A stretch of 64,000 bases of DNA. It comes from DASRBO01 sp035653595 (lineage in GTDB: Bacteria; Actinomycetota; Acidimicrobiia; Acidimicrobiales; JAJPHE01). The notes below the pieces were generated by a model. That model was not told the origin of the DNA. It saw nothing but the letters and a program-made list of their open reading frames with translations, and searched no databases. Positions 42,077 to 49,931 of this stretch are shown in pieces. Both the position numbers and the translations under genes were made by a program. Where the stretch lies: contig DASRBO010000130.1 of assembly GCA_035653595.1 (NCBI GenBank), positions 46,922 through 110,921 of the forward strand. The letters are read 5' to 3'. Numbering within the stretch: position 1 is the stretch's first letter; every line of letters starts with the position of its first letter.

Positions 42077-42107
42077 ATCGCCCCGGGGCTCGCAGGCCCG
42101 GGGCGAT
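42077..42107 (-). terminator. 11-bp GC-rich hairpin in the ThrRS-like leader
   Basis: ATCGCCCCGGG, 9-nt loop, CCCGGGGCGAT. It may be the terminator of the IS630 remnant gene upstream, or an attenuator in the synthetase leader. No T-tract follows, so the role is undecided. Confidence 0.5.
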
Positions 42108-42121
42108 GGCGCGTGCTGTGG

Positions 42122-42454
42122 CTACGCCGTGACGCCGGGCTCAGCCGGCGTCGTCGTCAGCGACAGTCGCATCAGCACAGCAGCAGGGTAGGGACGTATC
42201 CGGCGGCCGGCCAGCGAAATTGGCGGGCCGATCTCGTGGAAGTCGTGGATGACCCGGCGCACCCAGTCGCCGGTCCCGTCCAACGTTTGGGCGATCTCGG
42301 GAGCCGAGTACCCACGACGGCTCATGTCCACCACCTGGGCTCGCCGACACGTGAGCTCCGCGGCGAAGCCCGCACCCCGGCGTCGGATCGTCAGCAGAAA
42401 CGCCCGTTCCTTGGCGCGCAAACGACGCACAAACACTTCCGCTGGCCGAGCCAC
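42122..42454 (-). pseudogene. IS630-family transposase remnant (N-terminal HTH)
   Basis: 110 codons, GTG start with GGAGG upstream. The readable part is the IS630 DNA-binding domain: LTCRRAQVVDMSRRGYSAPE, then IAQTLDGTGDWVRRVIHDF. Full transposases have about 350 residues with a DDE domain; here the frame turns to unrelated sequence after HEIGPPIS and stops. No inverted repeats were found around it. Confidence 0.7.
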
Positions 42455-42583
42455 CCACGTCCTCCAGCTGACGCACGCTTTCTCTGGCGCTCACATGATG
42501 CGCGACTCGGCGCGGAATTACAAGGATGTCGGCACTACCCGCGCGACGTTCGGTGCCGCGGCACTAGAAGTCACCAGGTCGGA

Positions 42584-45500
42584 TCAGAACAGGACCGTAT
42601 TGGCGCTGGAAATGGTCCCGGGCATCGAGAGGCTGGTGTCGGAACTGTATGCCGCCGTCTCCGGGGACGATTCGGTCAGGACCGTCCCCGACAGGGTGCC
42701 GAGGGTGATGGTGAGGGTGTTGGTCGAGGAGTTCCACACCGCCGTGCTTCCCGTGAAGCTGCCCGTGCCGCTGAAGTAACCGCCCTTGACGCCCATGTTG
42801 ATGGTGCCGATGCCCTGCCCACTGGTGGAGTTGAAGCCAGTCCCCGACGCACAGTCGCTCGAGTCGGTCATGCCGGTGATCTTGTCACTCACGTTGCCAG
42901 AGCCGGCCGCGAAGCTCACGGTCACGTGCGTGAGGGTGGTCGAGCCGCTCCACGCGCTGCAGAGCGTTCCGGGGGCCAGGGCGTTGGCGTAGGTGATGAC
43001 GATGGTGTCGCCGGTCTCGGCCTTGCCCGCAGTTCCGCCGGTCTTGTTGTTGAGGCTCAGCGAGGCGGCATAGGCGCTTACGCTGAACGAGGCGCTGGTA
43101 GCGCTGGTCAGGCCGCTGGCCGTGGCGGTCAGGGTGTAGCCGCTGCCCCCGGCGCTGATGGCGCAGCCGGAGTAGAGGACATAGCCGGGGTAACCCTGGC
43201 CGCTGGCGTCGGCCGGGTTGGCGGTGCAGGACAGGGTGGCCCCCGAGGTGCCGGTGCCCTCGGTGATGGCCAGGGTGACCGGGCCGGTGAAGGACGTGGC
43301 CAGGTTGCCCTCGGCGTCCAGGGCGGCCAGCAAGGGCTGGGTAGTGCACGCAGTGGCCGCCGCGCAGCCGGCTGGGGAGTAGAGCCAGTACAGCTGGGTC
43401 GCCGGGCCCGCCGTGATGGTGAAGGTGGCGCTGGTCGCGGAGGTCAGCCCGCTACTGGTGGCCGTCAGGGTGTAGGTGGTACTGGCGGCGTTGATGCGAC
43501 ACCCGCTGTAGGTGGCCACCCCGTAGCTGGTGGTGGCGGTGTTGGAGGTCTGGGTACAGGTGAGGGTCCCTCCGCTGGCCCCGGTGCCGGTGGTGATGGC
43601 CAGGACGATGCTGGAGGTCGGGTAGGCGGTGACCACGTTGCCATTGGTGTCTTCCGCCGATACCACCGGCTGGATGGTCCAGGCGGTGGCGGCGGTGCCG
43701 CCCCCGGGCTGGGTGGTGAAGAAGAGCTTGGTGGCCGACCCGGTCACGTTGAACGAGGCGCTGGTGGCTCTGGTGAGCGTTCCGCTGGTCGCCACCAGGG
43801 TGTAGCCGTCCGCCGTTGCACCGACGTGGCACCCGCTGAAGGTCGCCACCCCCGAGGTGGGCGTGAGCGGGTTGGTAGTGCAAGTCAGGGTCGTCGAGCT
43901 GGGGTTGGTCCCCATGGCGAGGGTCACGGCTGTGGCGTAGCTCGTGACCTTGTTGCCGCCGGCGTCCTCGGCCGTCACCACGGGCTGGATCGGGAATACC
44001 CCGGTGGCGCTGGTGGCGCCGCTCGGCTGGGTGGTGAAGGCCAGTTTCGCCGCCGGGCCCACGGTGATATTGAAGCTGGCGCTGGTCCCCGAGGTCAGTG
44101 ACCCGTCCGTCGCTACCAGGGTGTAGCCGGTTCCGGCAGTGTTGATCGAGAGCCCGCCGAAGCTGGCCGTGCCGCTGGAGGCGGCGACGGCGGTGGTGCC
44201 GGACAGCGTGCCGCCGACGGGGTTGGTAGCGATCGCCACCGTCACGGTGGTAGTGCCGGTGGTCACGACGTTGGAGTAGGGGTCCTCTACCGACACCACC
44301 GGAGATGGGGTGATGATGGCCCCACCGTTGGTGTTGCTGGGCTGGGTCGTGAAGACCACCTTGGCCGAGGTGGCCGGATTGACCGTGAAGGTTCCCGAGG
44401 TCCCGCTGATAGTCCCGTCGGAGACGGTGAGGGAGGGGCTCTCGGCCTTGTAGAGCGTGAGCGAGACGGTGGCCGCCCCGGAGCCGAAAGTGAGCGGGTT
44501 GGACGGGTAGAGCGGGGCGGTGCCGTTGGGCGCGCTGGCCGGCCCGGACCAGGTGAGGGTCTTGGACCCGGTGTAGGAGGTGGCGGTGTTGTCGTAAAGA
44601 TCGGTGGCCGTCAGGGTCAGCGTGAAAGCCACACCGGCCGTCTGGGTCGACGGCGTGGGTACCAGGAATTGATGGGTCGCTGCGGGACTCACGGTGAGGG
44701 CGGCCGAGCCGGTCTTGGAGACCGAGGTGTCGGTGGCGACCAGGGTGGAGGCCCCGGAGGCGTAGGCGGTGGCCGACAGGGTGGTGGTGGCGACCCCCGA
44801 GGCGAAGCTGACCGCGCCGGCCGGGTAGGCGGGGGCCACTGAGGCTGGGGCGGGGCTGGCCGACAGCCCGGACCAGGTGATGGTCTTGGACCCGGTGTAG
44901 GAGGTGGCGGTGTTGTCGTAGGGGTCCTGCGCCACCAGGGTGGTGCTGAAGGCGGTGCCGGCGGTGGGGGTAGTGGTGGAGGGTCCCAGGCTGAAGTGGT
45001 CGATCCCCGCCGCGGCGACGGTGAGGGCGGCCGAGCCGGTCTTCGAGACCGAGGTGTCGGTGACCGTCAGCGTCGTCGCCTGGGAGTCGAACAGGGTGAC
45101 CGCTGCGCTGCCCACCCCGACCGAGAAGGAGACGACGCTGTTGGCGCACCCGCTGGACCCGGCCGGGTAGGCGGGCGGGGTACTCGAGGGCGTCGGGCTG
45201 CTCACGGGGCCGGAGAAGGCAATACATTCGCTGCCGGTATAGGAGCTGAACGTGGCTCCGTACTGGTCGACGGCGGTGACGGTGAGGCTGAAGGAGATCC
45301 CGGCGGTCGGGGTCGAGGTCGAGGGCGCCACCGTGAAGTGGTCGAGAACCGAGGGGGCCACGGTGACCGAGGAGCTCTGGGCGCTGGTGGCCGTCCAGGA
45401 CCTCCAGTCGGCAGTGACGGTGTAGGTGTAGGTGCCGGAGGCGACGGAGGTGTCGTCGCAGCTGGTGGACGTGCCCGACAGGGCGGTGGACCCCGTGCCG

Positions 45501-45775
45501 CAGGCCGGGCTCGCCGTAGTGCCGTTCCAGCGAGACACGGTGTAGCCCGACAGGGCGCTGCCGTCCGGGGTGGTGGGGGCGGTCCAGGTCAGATGCACAG
45601 TCCGCTGGGTGGCGCTGGGCACGCTGGCGACCAGCCCGGTCGGTGGGGCCAGCGACCCCACCGGGGCGCCCCCGTGGCCGGAGCCCTGGGCCGTGAAGTA
45701 GGCCCACACCACGGTGGCGATGCCGGCGGAGGCGGCTATCCCCCCGGCCACCACCCAGAGGCGGGAGGGCCTCAT
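42584..45775 (-). CDS. large secreted Ig-like repeat protein with SipW-type signal
   Basis: 1063 aa. Signal region MRPSRLWVVAGGIAASAGIA then VVWAYFT-AQGSG, the WAYFT-GSG pattern of SipW-type/TasA-like proteins. An FN3-like domain follows at about 42-137 (PTGLVASV, VHLTWTAPTTPDG). Then three approx. 108-residue repeats (DHFTVAPSTSTPTAGISFS type) span about 150-475, four further Ig-like repeats (VVFTTQPSNTNGG type) span about 478-890, and a unique C-terminal domain ends the protein. Rich in Ser/Thr and poor in charged residues, with almost no Cys until the later repeats. No LPxTG-like sorting signal is visible. Probably a surface or matrix protein. Confidence 0.85.
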   Translation of the reverse strand: MRPSRLWVVAGGIAASAGIATVVWAYFTAQGSGHGGAPVGSLAPPTGLVASVPSATQRTVHLTWTAPTTPDGSALSGYTVSRWNGTTASPACGTGSTALSGTSTSCDDTSVASGTYTYTVTADWRSWTATSAQSSSVTVAPSVLDHFTVAPSTSTPTAGISFSLTVTAVDQYGATFSSYTGSECIAFSGPVSSPTPSSTPPAYPAGSSGCANSVVSFSVGVGSAAVTLFDSQATTLTVTDTSVSKTGSAALTVAAAGIDHFSLGPSTTTPTAGTAFSTTLVAQDPYDNTATSYTGSKTITWSGLSASPAPASVAPAYPAGAVSFASGVATTTLSATAYASGASTLVATDTSVSKTGSAALTVSPAATHQFLVPTPSTQTAGVAFTLTLTATDLYDNTATSYTGSKTLTWSGPASAPNGTAPLYPSNPLTFGSGAATVSLTLYKAESPSLTVSDGTISGTSGTFTVNPATSAKVVFTTQPSNTNGGAIITPSPVVSVEDPYSNVVTTGTTTVTVAIATNPVGGTLSGTTAVAASSGTASFGGLSINTAGTGYTLVATDGSLTSGTSASFNITVGPAAKLAFTTQPSGATSATGVFPIQPVVTAEDAGGNKVTSYATAVTLAMGTNPSSTTLTCTTNPLTPTSGVATFSGCHVGATADGYTLVATSGTLTRATSASFNVTGSATKLFFTTQPGGGTAATAWTIQPVVSAEDTNGNVVTAYPTSSIVLAITTGTGASGGTLTCTQTSNTATTSYGVATYSGCRINAASTTYTLTATSSGLTSATSATFTITAGPATQLYWLYSPAGCAAATACTTQPLLAALDAEGNLATSFTGPVTLAITEGTGTSGATLSCTANPADASGQGYPGYVLYSGCAISAGGSGYTLTATASGLTSATSASFSVSAYAASLSLNNKTGGTAGKAETGDTIVITYANALAPGTLCSAWSGSTTLTHVTVSFAAGSGNVSDKITGMTDSSDCASGTGFNSTSGQGIGTINMGVKGGYFSGTGSFTGSTAVWNSSTNTLTITLGTLSGTVLTESSPETAAYSSDTSLSMPGTISSANTVLF
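44559..44920 (-). repeat. internal DNA repeat of the Ig-like gene, about 324 bp period
   Basis: A 38-bp stretch at 44559-44596 recurs identically at 44883-44920 (324 bp apart). A second pair (starting 44691 and 45018, 327 bp apart) is also near-identical. The conserved nucleotide sequence suggests recent domain duplication or gene conversion. Confidence 0.75.
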
Positions 45776-45944
45776 TGTCCTGTACGACCGGTGCTGGTGG
45801 CCGGGCAGCTTCGAGCGGCGCGGGGCCTTCGCACATGGAGAGGGTGGTCCATCTTGGGGCTTTTGTCGAGGACCCTCTTCCCGCCAGCTGGCGCCGGCGA
45901 GAAGAACTGTCGGGAGACGGAGGAGGGGCTCATGGCCCCGGCCC

Positions 45945-46457
45945 TCAGCTGACCGAGATGGTGACCTGAGGAGACACGCCCTGGCAGGAGTCCTGGCTGG
46001 CGTTGACGTCAGTCATGGTCACGGCGGCGGTACCGGTCACGACGCTGCCCGCCGTCACCTCCTGGGCAGTCGGGGCACCGGTGTTGTCGACGGAGAACCA
46101 GCTGGCCAGACATCCGGTGACGGCGGCGTTGCCGCTAGCGGTGTCGAGAACATAACCGCTCGAGTTGGCCGTCACCGAGACGACGACCGAGGTGAGCTTC
46201 TGAGTCCCACCGCCTACGTTCTTGACGCCGTAGCTCACGCTCACTGTGCCCGATCCGGGGTACATGGGCCCGCCTGTGCTGCTGGGAGTGCCTGTGCCGC
46301 TGGTACCAGTGACGGACCACCGGCTGGCGGTGCCCACCGCGCTCGACCCCGTCCCGCTTCCCGTGGAGGTGAAATAAGCCCAGGCCGAGGCAGCCCCGAC
46401 GACCACTGCTCCCGCCGCCAGCCCAGAGAGGACGGTTTTTTTGCTGAAGAACCGCAC
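45945..46457 (-). CDS. SipW-type secreted protein, TasA-like (170 aa)
   Basis: 170 aa, GTG start behind GTGAGGGGGATGTC. Signal peptide VLSGLAAGAVVVGAASAWAY, followed by FTSTGSGTG: the same WAYFT-GSG junction as in the 1063-aa neighbour. The mature part is Ser/Thr/Gly-rich beta sequence (GTVSVSYGVKNVGGGTQKL), with two Cys that could pair. Such proteins form surface fibres or spore/matrix layers. It precedes the large gene (168 bp gap, same strand), so both are probably one unit. Confidence 0.75.
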   Translation of the reverse strand: MRFFSKKTVLSGLAAGAVVVGAASAWAYFTSTGSGTGSSAVGTASRWSVTGTSGTGTPSSTGGPMYPGSGTVSVSYGVKNVGGGTQKLTSVVVSVTANSSGYVLDTASGNAAVTGCLASWFSVDNTGAPTAQEVTAGSVVTGTAAVTMTDVNASQDSCQGVSPQVTISVS

Positions 46458-47387
46458 GACATCCCCCTCACTTCGCTAAGGGGCGAATTCCGCCACCTGT
46501 GTCAAGGTATGGATGGTGTCGACATCTCGCCTCGAAAACTGAAGGCGGCGAATCGGATTTCCAGCAGATACAGGTCCCTTGTGGGCAGTCGGCTTCGGGG
46601 CGCGCTTTCGGCCAGCCCACCCGGCGGTTCTGGCAAAGGCTTGACTGCGACTTGGCGCCGCGGGCAGCCGGCGCAGCAGATAGCACCCGACCAGGTCAGC
46701 CGCCTTCATGGCCGGACGGAGCCTGTTTACCCTGTACTGCTCCGACCTGGGCAGGTGACAGTGGGCGCTGAGGGACTCGAACCCCCGACCTGCTGGTTGT
46801 AAGACGCGTCGAGCAGGCGTTCGGACCAGGAGTTCAGGTGCGAAAGTCCTGGTCAGAAGGGGTGTACGTCACCTCTTGTTGCTCGCAACTAACCCCTCAT
46901 ACCGCGCGTTGTTAGCACGGTGTTAGCAGCGAACGCCTCCTCCGGGGCCACCCGGCGTTCGAGCCGAGCCTTGCTGGCCACGCTTCAAATCAGCCGTGCC
47001 CACCCGGGCGGGCGGCCAGCGTAGCCTCCTACTACGGTTGAGCGGCCAGGGTGTGGCCAGTTGAGCGCTGGCAGCCCCCAACCGGTGCACCCCTCGAAAA
47101 CGGGGCCCGGGGGAACCGGAGCATCCGACCCTCATGCGGGCGCCGGGGCCGGCATGAAGATACGGATGTGCCTCTCCAGCGAAGGATCCGCGTCGTTGGC
47201 CAGGCCCGTGGTCACGGTCGTGCGTTCCCTGATCTCGGGCTGATCGACCGAGCTCAGGGAGCATCGGCACCACCGGTCGGGCGGTGTGATCGGGTCGGCC
47301 CGTTGACCCAGGCTGGCGCGCTCACCGTCCGCCGTCCCGGCAGTGCGTGCCACCCCTTGACGACCTGAGAGAACGAAAGGAGCGGCA
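46458..47387. other. 930-bp gene-free interval with mobile-element traces
   Basis: Contains the leader of the SipW-type gene (46458 to about 46740, lower GC), a tRNA-Val 3' fragment (46762-46803), two TGTTAGCA direct repeats (46910-46917, 46921-46928) and about 450 bp of noncoding sequence before the IS110 transposase. That last part, if the element is intact there, is where IS110-group members encode their bridge RNA. No convincing protein frame was seen. Confidence 0.55.
46762..46803 (-). pseudogene. 3' half of a tRNA-Val gene (att-like fragment)
   Basis: On the minus strand this 42-nt piece has the anticodon loop CTTACAA (anticodon TAC, valine), the 3' anticodon arm CCAGC, variable loop AGGTC, T-arm GGGGG-TTCGAGT-CCCTC and acceptor strand AGCGCCC plus discriminator A. 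The 5' half (D-arm and 5' acceptor strand) is absent. Exactly this half is the usual integration target of tyrosine recombinases, so it looks like an attachment-site scar. Confidence 0.75.
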
Positions 47388-48429
47388 ATGGCAACCATGG
47401 TAGAGACGCGCGCACTGACCGGCGGGGTGGACACCCATTCCGAGGTCCACGTGGCGGCGGCGATCGACCACCTCGGCGGGGTGAGGGGGGTGGAGTCCTT
47501 CCCGGTGGACCGGGGCGGCTACGCGGCGCTGACGAACTGGATGACGAGCTTCGGGGAAGTCGGGATGGTCGGGGTGGAGGGCACCGGCTCCTACGGCGCC
47601 GGGCTGGCCCGGCATCTCGCACGCTCAGGCCTGGCCGTGGTAGAGGTGGACCGGCCCAACCGCCAGGAGCGGGGCCGGGCCGGCAAGTCCGATCCCCTGG
47701 ACGCCATCGAAGCGGCCCCGGCGGCCCAGTCCGGTCGGGTCTTCGGGGCGGCCAAGACTCGAGACGGCGACGTCGAGGCCATCCGGTGCCTGCTCGTGGC
47801 CCGCCGATCCGCCGCCGGAGCCCGGGTCGCCGCGCTCAACCAGGTCCGCGAGCTCCTCTACACCGGCCCCGAGGAGCTGCGGGAACGCTTCGTAGATACG
47901 CCCTCCTGGCGCGTGGCCGAGGGCGTCAGGGCCATGAAGGTGCATGCCGACGTCGATGTCGTACGCCGAGCGGCCAAGACCGCCCTGTCCACCCTGGGGC
48001 GTGGGGCGATGGCCCTGGGTGCCGAGATCGATCGCCTGGATGCCCAGATCGCCCAGCTGGTGGACCGACTCGCTCCGGACCTCGTCGAGGTCCCCGGCGT
48101 CGGCTACTACACCGCCGCGCTGCTGTTGGGTGGCCGCCGGCGACAATCCCCATCGGCTCCGCAGCGAGGCCACCTGGGCCGAGCTCTGCGGGGTTGCCCC
48201 CCTCGCCGCCTCGTCGGGCAAGGTCGTCCGCTATCGGCTCAACCGCGGCGGTGACCGCCAGGCCAACCACGCCCTGTGGATCATCGTCGCGTCGAGGCTG
48301 TCGTTCCACGGACCCACCAAGGCCTACATGGCCCGCCGCCTGGCCGAGGGCGAGTCACGCCGGGAGGTCATCCGCATCCTCAAGCGCGACGTCCCCCGCG
48401 AGCTCTACCGCTACCTGCCGCGGCCCTAG
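47388..48429 (+). mobile_element. IS110-family transposase with a +1 frameshift
   Basis: ATG 47388 behind AAAGGAG. First frame: DEDD domain with GVDTHSEVHVAA (D), VGVEGTGSYGAGLARHL (E), GKSDPLDAIEAA (D,D), then the coiled region VRELLYTGPEELRERF and EVPGVGYYTAALLL. After that the product continues one base further on: from GTG 48130 it reads VAAGDNPHRLRSEATWAELC and GVAPLAASSGKVVRYRLNRG, the C-terminal domain with the catalytic serine (SSG). The join needs one base skipped in the GGG at 48128-48130. This is either an inactivating insertion or rare programmed shift. It ends with TAG at 48427-48429. Confidence 0.85.
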
Positions 48430-48436
48430 CGAGGTT

Positions 48437-48529
48437 TCGAAGCGGCGGGCCTGACCCACGAAAAACCGGCTGTCGCCACCGAGGGCCCTCGAGCTGACCT
48501 GCGATCGACCTGTCGGCCCGCCGCTTCGA
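48437..48529 (+). repeat. 15-bp perfect inverted repeat 3' of the IS110 gene
   Basis: TCGAAGCGGCGGGCC at 48437-48451 and its complement GGCCCGCCGCTTCGA at 48515-48529, enclosing 63 bp. The first arm starts 8 bp after the transposase stop. It could be subterminal IS sequence or a stable RNA hairpin; in IS1111-type members the noncoding RNA lies on this side. Confidence 0.65.
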
Positions 48530-48563
48530 GCATCACCGATCTCGTCGAGAGTGATCGAGCGAT

Positions 48564-48761
48564 GTGTTCAAGGCCGGCACCCGCATCGCCAGCCACCCCC
48601 GCGAGCACGACAGTCGCCGTCGCTATGTCACGGACACGGCGCATATGCCGGCATCTCATCGGGCTCATTTGGAATGGACCCCGGAGCGCCTGGTGGCCTG
48701 GGCGGGGAACATCTCGGAGTCGACCGCCGCCCTGGTCGAAGCGGTGCTGGCCTCCCGGTAG
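48564..48761 (+). pseudogene. IS21-family IstA C-terminal fragment
   Basis: 65 codons readable: FKAGTRIASHPREHD, HMPASHRAHLEWTPERLVAW, then AALVEAVLASR. This matches the end of IstA transposases (GTRVASHPR...MPxAHRxHLEWTPxR). The upstream frame is closed. It overlaps, antisense, the last codons of the cation-efflux gene, which therefore gained its C-terminus from this fragment. Confidence 0.75.
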
Positions 48762-49849
48762 TGGTGGGCGGTGACGGCGTGGGGATCGTGTCCGTCGTGA
48801 CCGCACGGGCTGGTGTGGATGGTGACCTGGGAGAGCCGGCGAACCTCGTGCAGCAGCCGGTGGCGGCCGTCCTCGGCGATGGCGTGGGCCCGGGCGAGGC
48901 TGAGATCGTTGTCCGACCGGACCTCGGCCTCGGCCCACAGCTCGTGGCCCACCCAGCGGATACGCAGGGCGTCCACCGACTCGATTCCCTCCACCTCTGC
49001 CAGTATCGAGCGGGCCAGGGCCACCAGCTGCGGGTCGACGGCGTCCATGAGTCGGCGGTAGATGTCGCGGGCCGCCTGCCACGCCACCGCCAGGATGGCC
49101 ACCGTTATCACCAGGCCGGCCACCGGGTCGGCCACCCGCCAGCCGGCGGCGACGCCGGCGGCACCGGCCACCACGGCCAGCGAGGTCAGTCCGTCGGTCC
49201 GGGCGTGCAGCCCGTCGGCCACCAAGGCGGCCGAACCGATCCGTCGGCCGATCCTCATGCGATAGACGGCGACCAGCTCGTTGCCCACGAAGCCGACCAG
49301 GCCGGCCACCATCACCCAGGCGATCTGGTGCACCGCCCGTGGGTGCACCAGCCGGTCGACGGCCTCCCAGGCGGCGATCCCGCAGGAGGCGGCGATGGTC
49401 GCCACGATGACCACCCCGGCCAGATCCTCCGAGCGGCCATAGCCGTAGGTGTAGCGCTGGTTGGGCGGCCGCCGCCCGAGCCAGAAGGCCAGGCCGAGCG
49501 GTACCGCCGTCAGGGCGTCGGCGAAGTTGTGGATGGTGTCGGACAGGAGGGCCACCGAGCCGGTCGCCAGCACCACCACCAGCTGCACCCCGGCGGTGAT
49601 GGCCAGCCCGGCCAGGGACGCCTTGAGGGCCCGCATCCCCCGGGCCGAGGAGGACAGGGCGCTGTCGACGGACTCACCGGGGTCATGACTGTGGGGGCGC
49701 AGGAGCGACAGCAGGAAGCCGCTCAGCCCTCCCCGGTGGGCATGTGGGTGGCCGTGGTGATGCTCGTGGCCGTCGTGGTCCTCGTGGCCATGGTGTGGGC
49801 CATGGCTGGCGGGGTCGTCGGGGCCGCGGTGCTGGTCGATGGCGTCCAA
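48665..49849 (-). CDS. cation diffusion facilitator (CDF) metal efflux transporter
   Basis: 394 aa. His-rich N-terminus (GPHHGHEDHDGHEHHHG) as a metal loop. Six membrane segments; metal-site motifs LLSDTIHNFADALTAVP (D-x-x-H...D) and ADGLHARTDGLTS (H...D). The cytoplasmic C-terminal domain begins around SILAEVEGIESVDALRIRW. The last 30 residues (REASTASTRAAVDSEMFPA...) are encoded on the antisense strand of an IS21 remnant and are unlike any CDF. Likely exports Zn, Co or Mn (ion not determined). Confidence 0.88.
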   Translation of the reverse strand: MDAIDQHRGPDDPASHGPHHGHEDHDGHEHHHGHPHAHRGGLSGFLLSLLRPHSHDPGESVDSALSSSARGMRALKASLAGLAITAGVQLVVVLATGSVALLSDTIHNFADALTAVPLGLAFWLGRRPPNQRYTYGYGRSEDLAGVVIVATIAASCGIAAWEAVDRLVHPRAVHQIAWVMVAGLVGFVGNELVAVYRMRIGRRIGSAALVADGLHARTDGLTSLAVVAGAAGVAAGWRVADPVAGLVITVAILAVAWQAARDIYRRLMDAVDPQLVALARSILAEVEGIESVDALRIRWVGHELWAEAEVRSDNDLSLARAHAIAEDGRHRLLHEVRRLSQVTIHTSPCGHDGHDPHAVTAHHYREASTASTRAAVDSEMFPAQATRRSGVHSK

Positions 49850-49931
49850 CGGTGCGACTGTACCCAGGCCCGGCCGGCCTCAGCGGGCCATGCCCACTGG
49901 TCCGCGCTCACCCCCCGTACCATGGCAGGCG

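Noticed and set aside
42113..44101. 662-codon plus-strand frame opposite the Ig-like gene
   Set aside because: Gly/Ala-rich composition and no domain; the minus-strand frame has a signal peptide and regular repeats, so this is an antisense shadow.
43452..45836. 794-codon minus-strand frame through the Ig-like gene
   Set aside because: His/Arg/Gly-rich shadow of the repeat gene in another frame, without a start signal.
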